Source: Streptomyces sp. NBC_01381 (GTDB lineage: Bacteria; Actinomycetota; Actinomycetes; Streptomycetales; Streptomycetaceae). From it: DNA of 64,000 nucleotides. The notes beneath the pieces were generated by a model. It was not told the DNA's origin and made no database searches. It saw nothing but the letters and a program-made list of their open reading frames with translations. Positions within the stretch are counted from its first letter, which is position 1. Each line of letters starts with the position of its first letter. Below, one piece after another: positions 25,725-34,236 of the stretch. Where the stretch lies: NCBI RefSeq assembly GCF_026340305.1, contig NZ_JAPEPI010000002.1, positions 310,001 to 374,000 of the forward strand, written 5' to 3'. Both the position numbers and the translations under genes were made by a program.

Positions 25725-26582
25725 TCAGGCAGGGATGCCTCGCCCGGCCGCGGATGCCGTGGTGTCCGCGGCCGGGCCACAACCACCTTCTCCGAGGCCG
25801 GGCTCCTCTGCGCGGCGCAGGCGCCGCGCAGTGCGTTGGCGCCGGTAGTCGCGCATGGCGTCCTCGCGCCAGGCGGCGAAGGTGGAATCGCACAGCTTGT
25901 CGCGGAACCGGCCGATTCCCATCCACCGCAGCACGGCCCCGGACCGGTCCAAGGGAAAGTAGGTCTCCCCGGGCCCGGTGCTGCCCGCGTCCGGCTCACC
26001 GGACGGCTCGGGCGTCCATCCCAGGGCGGTGACCGTGTCCATGGAACGCAGGCTCCCGAAGACGCCCGGCATCTGACGGGACTGCCGTCCCAGGTCCAGG
26101 TATTCCACCTGCACCGGCCCGGTGTCGTCGCTCGCGTCCATGGACGTGGTCAGGTCCCCGCCCGTCTGCCCGGCGCGCCCCAGCACGACCTTCTCCTGCA
26201 TCAGCACCTTGCCGGTGCCGTGCAGCCGGATGTGCGTGCCACGGTGGGTGGCGATCTCGTCCGAGACCACGAGCGGCATGCCTGCCCAGGTCAGGACAGC
26301 TCCGTCGCCCACGTCGGCGTCGATCGTCCAGGACGACGGAGCAGGGCCTTCGTAGGCGATCGTGCCGGTCGTCTCCACGACGTCGAGCCAGGCACCGGGA
26401 GCGACGACCACCTCGATGCGGACGTCGTCACCGGACAGCAGCAGCGCCCGGGTGGCGATCAGGCCCACCCGGGCTCCGTCGGCGTCCTGGTCCATGGTCC
26501 GTACTGTCAGGTGCCCGGTCGCCTGGTGGACGCGGCTGCGGCTCTCCCCGGGCGTGACGCTCAGGCGGGTCGGGCCGGTCAC
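25725..26582 (-). CDS. ureD: Urease accessory protein UreD
   Basis: 285 residues. UreD (UreH) scaffolds UreF and UreG on apo-urease for nickel delivery. Seen: the family core with LLLSGDDVRIEVVVAPGAWL, TIAYEG, LTWAGMPLVVSD, MQEKVVLGRAG and LDRSGAVLRWMG. It starts with GTG overlapping the ureG stop (GTGA) and is last in the ureABCFGD order. It is divergent from typical actinobacterial UreD, matching the divergent structural subunits. Confidence 0.88.
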   Translation of the reverse strand: MTGPTRLSVTPGESRSRVHQATGHLTVRTMDQDADGARVGLIATRALLLSGDDVRIEVVVAPGAWLDVVETTGTIAYEGPAPSSWTIDADVGDGAVLTWAGMPLVVSDEIATHRGTHIRLHGTGKVLMQEKVVLGRAGQTGGDLTTSMDASDDTGPVQVEYLDLGRQSRQMPGVFGSLRSMDTVTALGWTPEPSGEPDAGSTGPGETYFPLDRSGAVLRWMGIGRFRDKLCDSTFAAWREDAMRDYRRQRTARRLRRAEEPGLGEGGCGPAADTTASAAGRGIPA

Positions 26583-27364
26583 GTGCCCTGGCCGGCTGCC
26601 GCCGGAGCTTGGTCGTGTGAGTGGGCGGTGCCGTCGGCGTGGGTGTGCGTGTGACCGCCCTCGCCGCCCTCGCCGTCCTGGCCGGCGTGGAAGTGCGGGG
26701 CCATGGGGCCGGGGTCGACGGGGGTGTGGTCGCCGGTGCCGTAGTGGGCGAGGGTTTCGCGGACCCAGCCGGTCAGCATCCGGATGGACGCCTCGTCGTG
26801 CCGGGACAGCGCGACCACCGGGGCGCCTTCGCGGGCCTCGCGGCCCTCGCGCGCCATGCGCTCGACGTCCACGCCCACGTACTCGCCCAGGTCGGTCTTG
26901 TTGATCACGAGCAGGTCGGCGCGGGCGATGCCGGGACCGCCCTTGCGTACGACGTCACCGCCGCCGGCGACGTCCAGGACGAACAGCTGGGCGTCCACCA
27001 GGGCCGGGGAGAATGTCGCGGTGAGGTTGTCGCCGCCGGACTCGATGATGACCAGGTCAAGAGGGCCGAAGTCGGCCTCCATGTCCTCGGCCGCCAGCAG
27101 GTTGGCGGTCACGTCGTCACGGATCGCGGTGTGCGGGCACGCGCCCGTCTCCACCGGGCGGATCCGCTCGGGGTCCAGCACCCCGGCGCTCTTGAGGAAG
27201 CGCGCGTCCTCGTCGGTGTAGATGTCGTTTGTGATGACACCCAGGCGCAGCTCGCCGGAGAGGGCCTGGCACAGCGTCGCGATCAGCGAGCTCTTGCCGG
27301 TGCCGACGGGACCGGCTACGCCCAGGCGCATGGCGCGGGTGGGGGCGGTGGAGTTCTCAGGCAC
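26579..27364 (-). CDS. ureG: Urease accessory GTPase UreG with C-terminal His-rich tail
   Basis: 261 residues. A SIMIBI GTPase: P-loop GVAGPVGTGKSSLIATL, the metal-binding Cys-Pro-His in VETGACPHTAIRDD, IIESGGDNLTATFSP and the base motif NKTDLGEYVG. It couples GTP hydrolysis to nickel insertion. The histidine-rich stretch (PHFHAG and HTHTHADGTAHSHD) is at the C-terminus, making the protein longer than the roughly 200-230 residues usual for UreG; many UreGs carry such a stretch at the N-terminus. Overlaps ureF by 8 bases. Confidence 0.93.
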   Translation of the reverse strand: MPENSTAPTRAMRLGVAGPVGTGKSSLIATLCQALSGELRLGVITNDIYTDEDARFLKSAGVLDPERIRPVETGACPHTAIRDDVTANLLAAEDMEADFGPLDLVIIESGGDNLTATFSPALVDAQLFVLDVAGGGDVVRKGGPGIARADLLVINKTDLGEYVGVDVERMAREGREAREGAPVVALSRHDEASIRMLTGWVRETLAHYGTGDHTPVDPGPMAPHFHAGQDGEGGEGGHTHTHADGTAHSHDQAPAAAGQGT

Positions 27365-28010
27365 TGAAGAGTCTTTCTGTGGTGGTGTCGTGGGTCTCGG
27401 CCCAGCGCTCGATGAGAGGGGCGCCGTGGGCAGGGATCTGTTCGGGGGTATGCAGGTGGGCGACCTGACCGGCCATCTCGTCGATGTCCGGCAGCAGGTC
27501 GTTCACCCACGCGGTGATGAGCAGCGGGTCTTGCGGCTCGAGTTTGAGCAGGGCTGCCGTCACGGTCTGGGCGTCGTCGTACCCGATCAGGCGGGCCAGG
27601 TCGGCGGGGTCCATCCCGGCGCGGTGGGCGAGCAGGCCCAGCACGACCGGGCGCGACCAAGTGCGCGCGCGAGCGTCGACGGGGCCGGGCCAGAGCGTCT
27701 GCAGGATGCGCAGATACCCGCGCCCCAGGCGCCGCCCGTTGGCCCTCAGCGCCTGGCTCGGGGTCCGGGCGGCCCAGGCGGCCTCGACCTCGGCGAGGTC
27801 GCCGCCGCCCGCTGCCACCGCACGTGCGACGACGGCGGATCCCGCCTCCACACGGGTGACCGTGCGGAGGCGGGAGCGCAGGTAGGCGGGAACGTCGACA
27901 GATGTCATACCGGCCCGCAAGGCCGGCTCCAGACCGGCGGACTGCGTGTGTCCACCGGACGGGAGCCGGGCGTCGCCCAACAGGGCGAGCAGGAGCGAAG
28001 AGGTGCTCAC
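27357..28010 (-). CDS. ureF: Urease accessory protein UreF
   Basis: 217 residues, helical, with family features DARLPSGGHTQSAGLEPAL and SRPVVLGLLAHRAGM. UreF gates UreG activity in the maturation complex. The GTG start lies eight bases after the ureC stop, with its GAGG ribosome site overlapping the ureC end, so translation is coupled. Confidence 0.88.
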   Translation of the reverse strand: MSTSSLLLALLGDARLPSGGHTQSAGLEPALRAGMTSVDVPAYLRSRLRTVTRVEAGSAVVARAVAAGGGDLAEVEAAWAARTPSQALRANGRRLGRGYLRILQTLWPGPVDARARTWSRPVVLGLLAHRAGMDPADLARLIGYDDAQTVTAALLKLEPQDPLLITAWVNDLLPDIDEMAGQVAHLHTPEQIPAHGAPLIERWAETHDTTTERLFSA

Positions 28011-28018
28011 AGGTCGCC

Positions 28019-29917
28019 TCAGAACAGCAGATAGCGCTGGGTGAGCGGCAGGCTCTGCGGAGGGTTCGGCTGGTCGAGATACCAGAAGCCCTTACGGTCC
28101 GGGTGCTCTGTGAGGCTGTGCCCTTGCGCCGGATCGACCCCCGGGATCTCCACCGCGATCTTGAACTGGGTCGGGTGGATGTCGATCTGGAAGCACTTGT
28201 CGTTGAAGACCATGTGCTCCTTCTTCTTGCCCTTGACCGGCTTGGCGCCCTTCAGTTCACGCCGCAGGCCGAGGGTGCCCTTCAGGGAGTCCTTGAACAC
28301 GCCCTTGCCCCTCACCGTGCTGTACGGGTCAATGCCCTTGGGCGGGTTGAGGACCTTGTCCGAGACGAACGAGTAGGACACCTGGGAGGCGATCGCGTCG
28401 GCCATCGCCGGGCGCAGAAAGGTGGGCTGCGGGGTGGACACCGAACCGTTCGGGTCTCCCAGCTTGCCGAGCACCATGGCGCCGCCCTTGATGACCACCT
28501 CGGGCCGTACGGCGAAGAACCGCGGGTCCCACAGCACCAGGTCGGCCAGCTTCGTCACCTTCACCGAACCGACGTACTCGTCGATGCCGTGGGCGATGGC
28601 GGGGTTGATCGTGTACTTGGCCACGTAGCGCAGAGCACGGGCGTTGTCGCCCTCCCCCTGCTCGGCCCGGTAGAAGAAGTTCGCGTCCTTGAAGGTCTTG
28701 TGGCTCCACTCCTTCATGACGTGCGCGACCTGCCAGGTGCGGGTCACGACCTCGCCGACGCGGCCCATGGCCTGGGCGTCGGAGGAGGTGATGGACATCG
28801 CGCCCATGTCGTGCAGTACGTCCTCGGCGAACATGGTCGTGGAGCGGACGCGGGAGTCGGCGAACGCTTGATCGTTCGGGTTGCTGAGGTCCAGGTGGTG
28901 GGCGGAGGCCAGCATGTCGATGTGCTCGGCCACGGTGTTCACCGTGTACGGCAGCGTCGGGTTCGTCGAGGCGGGCAGGACGTGTTCTTCGGCAGCCACC
29001 TTCAGAATGTCGGGGGCATGCCCGCCACCGGCACCCTCGGCGTGGAAGACATGGATGCCGCGTCCGCCGATGGCATCGATGGTGGTATCGACGAAGCCGG
29101 CCTCGTTGAGGGAGTCGGCGTGCAGGGCGACCTGCAGGCCCCAGTCCTCCCCGGCCTTCAGGGCGGCGTCCAGAGCTGCCGGGGTGGCCCCCCAGTCCTC
29201 GTGGATCTTGTAACCGCCGGCACCCGCCAGCGCCTGCTCGTCCAGGCCGTCCTTGCTGACGGTGTTGCCCTTGCCCAGCAGCATGACGTTGACCGGCAGG
29301 TCGTCGAAGCTACGGTGCAGGTTCACCAGGTGCTGCGGGCCGGGCGTCACGGTGGTCGCCTTCGATCCCTCAGAGGGGCCCACGCCACCGCCGACCAGGG
29401 TGGTGGTCCCTGTGGCCAGGGCCTCCATGACAGCCGAGGGGGAGATGTAGTGCACATGGGTGTCGACGGCGCCGGCGGTGAGGATCTTGCCCTCGCCAGA
29501 GATCACGTCCGTGGAAGGACCGATCTCCAGCCCGGGGGTGACCCCAGTCATGACATCGCTGTTGCCGGCCTTGCCGATCGCGACGATCTCGCGGCCCTTG
29601 ATGCCGACGTCGGCACGCACGACGGCGTTCTTGCTGGCGTTCTCACCCGGTACGAGGCTTGCCAGCTCCTGGGCGGGGGCGATGTCCAGGATGATGACGT
29701 TGGTGATCACGGTGTCGGGGGCGCCCTCCGCACTGGTGGTGGTGCCCTGCAGCATCGACTCGCGGATGGTCTTGCCGCCGCCGAAGATCGCCTCGTCGCC
29801 GCCGAAGGTCAGGTCGTGGGTGACCTCGATCCAGAGGTTGGTGTCGCCCAGGCGGACCTGGTCGCCTACGGTCGGGCCGTAGGACTTCGCATAGTCCTTG
29901 CGGGAGATGATCGTCAT
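28019..29917 (-). CDS. ureC: Urease alpha subunit, divergent, lacking the flap cysteine
   Basis: 632 residues against about 570 for typical UreC. All nickel-site residues can be placed: His154 and His156 (DTHVHY), the carbamylated Lys237 with His239 (GGYKIHEDWGAT), His266 (ALHADSLNEAGF), His292 (HVFHAEGAGGGHAPD), His340-His341 in the flap, and Asp380 (ITSSDAQAMGRVGEV). The flap normally reads CHH; here it is SAHHL, alanine replacing the cysteine. About 12 extra residues lie after LASLV near position 88, and the C-terminal domain is longer. The enzyme should hydrolyse urea to ammonia and carbamate. It is first followed by ureF. Catalytic competence looks likely; inhibitor response may differ. 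Confidence 0.93.
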   Translation of the reverse strand: MTIISRKDYAKSYGPTVGDQVRLGDTNLWIEVTHDLTFGGDEAIFGGGKTIRESMLQGTTTSAEGAPDTVITNVIILDIAPAQELASLVPGENASKNAVVRADVGIKGREIVAIGKAGNSDVMTGVTPGLEIGPSTDVISGEGKILTAGAVDTHVHYISPSAVMEALATGTTTLVGGGVGPSEGSKATTVTPGPQHLVNLHRSFDDLPVNVMLLGKGNTVSKDGLDEQALAGAGGYKIHEDWGATPAALDAALKAGEDWGLQVALHADSLNEAGFVDTTIDAIGGRGIHVFHAEGAGGGHAPDILKVAAEEHVLPASTNPTLPYTVNTVAEHIDMLASAHHLDLSNPNDQAFADSRVRSTTMFAEDVLHDMGAMSITSSDAQAMGRVGEVVTRTWQVAHVMKEWSHKTFKDANFFYRAEQGEGDNARALRYVAKYTINPAIAHGIDEYVGSVKVTKLADLVLWDPRFFAVRPEVVIKGGAMVLGKLGDPNGSVSTPQPTFLRPAMADAIASQVSYSFVSDKVLNPPKGIDPYSTVRGKGVFKDSLKGTLGLRRELKGAKPVKGKKKEHMVFNDKCFQIDIHPTQFKIAVEIPGVDPAQGHSLTEHPDRKGFWYLDQPNPPQSLPLTQRYLLF

Positions 29918-29950
29918 TGCTGTCCTCCAGCTGGGTGTACAAGGGCCCTG

Positions 29951-30541
29951 TCAGTCGAGGGCGACGTCGCCGGCCTGCTTGTCCTTGCGCAGGCCCGGAA
30001 CACGCCGATTCCCGCCGATCTCCACGACCTCGATCCTGTCGCTGGGCGAGTTCTCGGGGCTGAACCGCTTGGAGTTCCCCGGAGCGACATCAAGGCGGTA
30101 TCCCCAGGGGGCCTGTCCCGGCGTCTTCGACCGGTCATGCGCCAACTGGCGGGCTGCGGCGATCTGTTCAGGCCGCGAAAGCTGAGGGTCCGTCAGAACA
30201 ATCTCGGCGTCGGCGGCCTTCTCCTCGTCAGTGAAGAACAACAAGTCCTCGTTGACGTCGGCCAGGTGGATGTGCGAACCGATCTGGATGTCGCGGTCAC
30301 CGACGTTGACCACGTAGAGAGTGGCCTTGTCACCTTGGGAGTTGAGCTTGTGGGGGCCCGAATCCTTGACCCACACTCCTCCCACCTTGTACTGGGAAAA
30401 GTCGTAGGACTTGCTCGGATCCAGGGCAGAGGGCTTGGGCAGGGGCATCAACCCTCCGAACTTCTCGCCCGGGCCGGGCGGCGCGGGCACGGGCTGTTTG
30501 ACCGGCACAGGCGGCGTGGTCAGCGACTGGAAGTAGGGCAT
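29951..30541 (-). CDS. ureB: Urease beta subunit, enlarged
   Basis: 196 residues against about 100 for the usual subunit. The UreB core is recognisable: LYVVNVGDRDIQIGSHIHLADVN.. in two parts, GYRLDVAPGNSKRF and the C-terminal VVEIGGNRRVPGLR. An N-terminal Pro-rich segment of about 45 residues and an insertion after FFTDEE account for the length. It is a structural part of the (alpha-beta-gamma)3 complex. It starts ten bases after ureA with GAGGAC as ribosome site. Confidence 0.88.
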   Translation of the reverse strand: MPYFQSLTTPPVPVKQPVPAPPGPGEKFGGLMPLPKPSALDPSKSYDFSQYKVGGVWVKDSGPHKLNSQGDKATLYVVNVGDRDIQIGSHIHLADVNEDLLFFTDEEKAADAEIVLTDPQLSRPEQIAAARQLAHDRSKTPGQAPWGYRLDVAPGNSKRFSPENSPSDRIEVVEIGGNRRVPGLRKDKQAGDVALD

Positions 30542-30551
30542 GGGTTCGTCC

Positions 30552-30938
30552 TCAGCTGCTCGGGGCGGGGACCGGGGCGGGGATCGGCGCGCGGATCGGG
30601 TCGTAGAGGGTGACGAGCTTGCGGCCGTCGGGGAAGGTCGCCTCGATCTGGAGGATGTCGAGCATCTCGGGCACGCCCTCCATGACGTCGTCAGTCGTGA
30701 GGACGCGCTCTCCCTCGCCTTGGGTGTCGCCCTTCCGGTCGTCCAGGGGAATGCTGGGGTCGCTCATCATCTGGTCGACGGTGTAGCTGCCCGCCCGGGC
30801 TTCCTCGATGACCCAGCAACTGATGTAGGCCACGGCCTCGGGGTGGTTCAGCTTGATGCCGCGTTCCTTGCGGTAGCTGGCGAGCATCCCGGCCACGCTC
30901 AGCAGCAGCTTTTCCTGCTCTGAGGGAATCAGGTGCAT
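30552..30938 (-). CDS. ureA: Urease gamma subunit
   Basis: 128 residues against about 100 usual. It opens with the UreA signature MHLIPSEQEKLLLSVAGML and contains KLNHPEAVAYISCWVIEEAR and the C-terminal IEATFPDGRKLVTLYDPI. A Pro/Ala tail (APIPAPVPAPSS) is extra. The start is set by GAGGAG eight bases upstream. First gene of the ureABCFGD operon. Confidence 0.92.
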   Translation of the reverse strand: MHLIPSEQEKLLLSVAGMLASYRKERGIKLNHPEAVAYISCWVIEEARAGSYTVDQMMSDPSIPLDDRKGDTQGEGERVLTTDDVMEGVPEMLDILQIEATFPDGRKLVTLYDPIRAPIPAPVPAPSS

Positions 30939-31588
30939 CCGTGCTCCTCGGTGGTGGTGATGGCGCCCTGACCCCGGGCGGATCAGGGTCGGCGAAACTT
31001 CTGCAGGGCCGCGGTGTCGTGAGCCTGGCGGCGCGACCGGACCGTGCCCGCACACCTCCTGGCCGACGCCCCTCGACAGGCACCTTGCAGTGCCGTGGTG
31101 GGCAATGAGGTGATCTCGTCCAACAGGAGGGCGCGTGGTCGTATCGCCAGGACTTGGGTCGGGCGGGCCGCCGCAGCCGAGGCCGGAGGGGCCGAGGGCG
31201 CGGCGTGCACGTGGCCGGGTCGGAAGCCTGGGGCGATGTCGGTCAGGACAGGCCGCCGGGACAGGCCGCGCCGGCGGTCTTGCCGTCACACATCAGCGGA
31301 TACAGCACACGCCGACGGGGTCCACGAAAGCCTGACCAACCAGCCCATATACCTTCTCCTCCACTGGTCCGCGAACTTGACGAGCCGCTCTCCACACGCA
31401 ATGGCTCGCACACCAAAGCAAAGGCAGAACTGCACGTGAACTCGCCCGAACCGAGCTTCATTCACCCATGCGAGTGATCGGGATCAAGCCGCAACACCCC
31501 CCGATCAGCCAGGGGCACTTCTCCTCAGCCACACATCCCGCCACGCGCGGCCAGTGCCTTCGTCATGACGTGACCGGGTGCCCGGCCG
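30939..31588. other. 650-bp region upstream of the urease operon
   Basis: No convincing intact gene. The left part carries an ABC-ATPase relic (listed separately). The right part (31280-31560) is less GC-rich than its surroundings and probably contains the urease promoter, which I cannot place with confidence. Short frames here lack ribosome sites and known domains. Confidence 0.5.
31080..31170 (-). pseudogene. Relic of an ABC-transporter ATPase (Walker B region)
   Basis: The minus frame encodes VLAIRPRALLLDEITS, the segment around Walker B of polar-amino-acid-type ABC ATPases, but neither the signature LSGGQ upstream nor ALDP downstream is present. The flanking frame degenerates at once. 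It looks like a decayed gene fragment upstream of the urease operon, possibly of a former uptake system. The match is short, so confidence is moderate. Confidence 0.4.
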
Positions 31589-32413
31589 TCATGACGCGAC
31601 CGGGTGCTGCCCGCCCGCCGGCTCGAAGCCGGCCAGCATCTGTTCGAGGGCCGCCTGGTCGGGGCCCACGAACGGTGAGGCTCCGGCCGCCGAGCCCAGG
31701 GTGTCCATCATCGTCCCGGAGATGCCGCGGGCCGCCGGGAGATGTGTGGAGAGGATGAGCTCGGGTGCGCCGTCCCGCAGCGGCTGGAAGCTGTCCAGGA
31801 ACTTCACCGGGTCCACGACCTGCACCCAGGGGCTGTCGACCGTCGCCCAGAGCAGCTGCGCGGCCCGCAGGTCCTCGACGGGGACCTGGCGGACGTCGTC
31901 GGCCTCCGCCAGTTCGGCGGTGGCCATCGGCCCGCCGAAGCAGTCGGAGCTGAAGCAGGTCCCCGACTTGTCGTCGAAGAAGCCGACCGTGGCCGGGTTG
32001 TCGAAGAGCGGCGGCCTGAACCCCGTGAGGGTGCGGTCGCCGACGTCCAGCGTCTGCCCGGGGTTGACCAGATGGATGCGGTCCATCGGCAGCGGACGCT
32101 CACAGGACATGATCCCCGCGCCCGCGAACGTGGTGACGACCTTCGCCTTGGGCGCCGCGTCGAGGAGAGCGAAGATCCCGCCCGTGTGATCCCGGTCCGG
32201 GTGGGTGAGCCAGATCCAGCGGACGTCGGCGGGATCGAGGACGGTGCCGAGCGTCTCCAGGAAGTTGCGGTCGGGCAGCCCGAGGCCGGTGTCGACGACC
32301 ACGGGCTGGGAGGCGTGCAGCACAAAGGCGTTGACCGGGATGTGTCCTATCCCCGGCACTTCAAGACTGTCGCTCAGGGCGCTGATGTCGGGGCGAACCT
32401 TGTGGACGCGCAT
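31589..32413 (-). CDS. Metallo-beta-lactamase-fold hydrolase
   Basis: 274 residues. The MBL metal motif is THPDRDHTGG, with later ligands in SSDCFGG (aspartate) and LSTHLPAARG (histidine). The aspartate/aspartate spacing and VVVDTGLGLPDRNFL resemble flavodiiron/ODP-type and related MBL proteins rather than beta-lactamases. Substrate unknown; cytoplasmic. GGAGATG precedes the ATG. It is a single gene between the urease region and the TnpB element. Confidence 0.85.
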   Translation of the reverse strand: MRVHKVRPDISALSDSLEVPGIGHIPVNAFVLHASQPVVVDTGLGLPDRNFLETLGTVLDPADVRWIWLTHPDRDHTGGIFALLDAAPKAKVVTTFAGAGIMSCERPLPMDRIHLVNPGQTLDVGDRTLTGFRPPLFDNPATVGFFDDKSGTCFSSDCFGGPMATAELAEADDVRQVPVEDLRAAQLLWATVDSPWVQVVDPVKFLDSFQPLRDGAPELILSTHLPAARGISGTMMDTLGSAAGASPFVGPDQAALEQMLAGFEPAGGQHPVAS

Positions 32414-32602
32414 GACACATCTCCATGCCCCCTCAGGGATGGTGATCGCGTCGCGGCCTCTATGGGTCCATCGTCGTCCTTTTCCATGGCCGCCGCACCT
32501 GGGCGAAGCCCCCGTACGACCGGATTCCGCCCCGCGCGTGCCCGAAGTCCGACCGGCGGCCGCTGTGCAATGGAAGGCGAGGGGGGAGAACCGAACGGGC
32601 TT

Positions 32603-32760
32603 TTGAATCCTCCCCTCCCCGAAGGGAGGGGATTCCTGGCTCAGGCCGCCTCCTGGAGCAGCGCTCCAGGAGGTCTTCCGCCCTCAGCACCAGCCGGGTT
32701 GAGACCAGCCCGGACGAGCATCACGCGTGCGGAGTTCTTGTCCCGTGGGGACACGGCTCC
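32603..32760 (-). ncRNA. Predicted omega-RNA (reRNA) of TnpB
   Basis: In this family the guide RNA is made from the 3' end of tnpB through the right end of the element. Seen: the terminal stem CCCCTCCC / GGGAGGGG with a four-base loop (32612-32631), bracketed by GAAT and ATTC, then TTCAA. Bases just outside the end would form the guide, starting AAGCCCGTTCGGTTCT. The 5' limit is a guess. Confidence 0.5.
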
Positions 32761-33864
32761 GCACGCGGTGCAGGTGTAGGTGCGCTCACCCAGCGGCAGT
32801 GCGTGCTTGGCTCTCGCTCCGCACTGTGCGCAGTCCATCGTGGTGTACGCAGGATGTACCAGGCGAACGTCCCGCCCGTGTTTACGTCCCATCGCGATCA
32901 GAGTGGCCTTGGTGGCGCCGATGGCGGCGTCAGCGGCCTTGCGGGCCATGGTGGTCTTGGCAAGGAACTTGGGTTTGAAGTCCTCCACGGCGAGGGCGTC
33001 GTGGTCGCGGACCACCTTCTTGGCCCACTTGCGACCGGTGTCCTCCCTCTGCCTCGCGGCCTTTTGGTGTGCCTTGGCCCGCAGGTGCTTCGCCTCGCGG
33101 TAACCCTTCGAAGCATGGTGGCTCTTCCTCTGCTTGCGTCGGGCCATCATCCGGTCGTAACGGGTCAGCTTCTGCTGGGCCTTCTTGCCGTGCCCGGGAT
33201 GCGGCAGATCGTGGCTCTCGGAGGTGGTGGTGGCAATCTCCCGCACGCCCCAGTCCACACCGATCACCGCGCCGGCTTCGGGCAACGGCTGAGCTTCAAC
33301 GGCGACGACGAACGAGCCGTACCAGTGCCCGAGGCTGTCCTGGTACACGCGCACGCTGGTTGGCCGGGCGGGCAGGTCCCGCGACCACACCACCGTCACG
33401 ACGATGCCCCCAGCCAGGTGCAACTGACCGCCACTCAGCCGGAACCCGCGCCGGGTGTAGTTGAGGGTTGGCCGTGCCTCACGCCTCTTCTTGTGGTTTG
33501 GCATTCCTGCCCGGAGTGCCATGGGCAGGCGCTCTTTGATGTCCTTGTGCGCCTTCGCGCGGGAGCGGCCGAAGTCACGGATGATCTGCTGCTGCGGAAC
33601 CGACGAGCCCTCACGCAGCCACTGCGTACGGGCGCGGGCTTCGGTCAGCATTTTGTCGAGCTGCGCCGGGCCACACGTCTGCTTGTCCTGCGGATGGGCC
33701 TTGTTGTGTACGTACACGGCCTTGGACTTGGCAACACACTCGTTCCACACCCACCGGCACCGGTGCCACTCGGTCAGCAGAGCCGTGCGGGCGGTGGACG
33801 ACAAGCGCAGCCTAAACGTGTACCGGGCCCGCCCCACACCGTCGCTCTCCACCGCTGCCGCCAT
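32641..33864 (-). CDS. tnpB: RNA-guided nuclease TnpB (IS605 OrfB family)
   Basis: 407 residues, intact. The RuvC-like active site is complete: Asp204 (VIGVDWGV), Glu294 (LAVEDFKPKF) and Asp375 (VSPRDKNSARVM). A four-cysteine zinc ribbon lies between (Cys345, Cys348, Cys365, Cys368). TnpB proteins cut DNA next to a transposon-associated motif using an omega-RNA guide, favouring retention of the element. The start ATG has GGGGGATA upstream. It is inserted between the MBL gene and the M14 peptidase gene. Confidence 0.93.
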   Translation of the reverse strand: MAAAVESDGVGRARYTFRLRLSSTARTALLTEWHRCRWVWNECVAKSKAVYVHNKAHPQDKQTCGPAQLDKMLTEARARTQWLREGSSVPQQQIIRDFGRSRAKAHKDIKERLPMALRAGMPNHKKRREARPTLNYTRRGFRLSGGQLHLAGGIVVTVVWSRDLPARPTSVRVYQDSLGHWYGSFVVAVEAQPLPEAGAVIGVDWGVREIATTTSESHDLPHPGHGKKAQQKLTRYDRMMARRKQRKSHHASKGYREAKHLRAKAHQKAARQREDTGRKWAKKVVRDHDALAVEDFKPKFLAKTTMARKAADAAIGATKATLIAMGRKHGRDVRLVHPAYTTMDCAQCGARAKHALPLGERTYTCTACGAVSPRDKNSARVMLVRAGLNPAGAEGGRPPGALLQEAA

Positions 33865-33964
33865 GCCGATATCCCCCGCCCGCGTTCCGGTCCCCCACGC
33901 TCGTCATTACGCGACCATATGAGCGAGATCCGCACACCCGCACATCTCTCTCGTTTAGGTCACC

Positions 33965-34195
33965 CTCATTAGCGAACATGGGCACGCGCGTTCGTTCGGG
34001 CGCTGGGGTGAGGTGCGGCTCACCCTGGACGCGGAGCTCGCCGGCGAAGGCCTCAGTCAAAAACGGTTCCGCGTCGAGGACCTCGCCGTGCCCCTCATCG
34101 ACGCCCACCGCATGGTCGGCCCTGTGCTCGGCCCGGTCCGCGAACGCTTGCTGGCCGCACCGGCGTTGGGCGCCGACAGGGTGCTGAGGGACAGG
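33965..34195 (+). pseudogene. Possible truncated gene fragment flanking the TnpB element
   Basis: The plus frame from about 34004 reads EVRLTLDAELAGEGLS, then QKRFRVEDLAVPLIDAHRMV and GPVLGPVRERLLAAPALGAD. It has good Streptomyces codon use but no clean start with a ribosome site and no recognised domain; it then runs into the M14 terminator. It could be a gene piece left by an insertion or deletion at the element. I do not recognise the family. Confidence 0.25.
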
Positions 34196-34228
34196 GGCAG
34201 GGGCCGCCGAACAGCGACGGCCCCTGCC
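34196..34228 (-). terminator. Terminator of the M14 peptidase gene
   Basis: Stem GGCAGGGGCCG / CGGCCCCTGCC, 11 bp, eight bases past the M14 stop. Confidence 0.75.
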
Positions 34229-34236
34229 TATCGCCC

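Larger units (their letters stand above)
32603..33960 (-). mobile_element. IS1341-like element (lone tnpB, no tnpA)
   Basis: The element holds tnpB and, 5-35 bases past its stop, an end typical of IS200/IS605: a GC hairpin closed by GAAT/ATTC and finishing in TTCAA at 32607-32603. No Y1 transposase (tnpA) gene is present, so movement would need one in trans. The other end, upstream of tnpB, is not resolved; the 33960 limit is approximate. Confidence 0.6.

Noticed and set aside
27902..30613. A 903-codon open frame antisense to ureC/ureB
   Set aside because: The opposite strand holds the intact urease genes with all active-site motifs; the antisense frame is a compositional shadow.
31044..31439. 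131-residue plus-strand ORF upstream of urease
   Set aside because: No ribosome site or domain, and it crosses both the ABC-ATPase relic and the less GC-rich segment.
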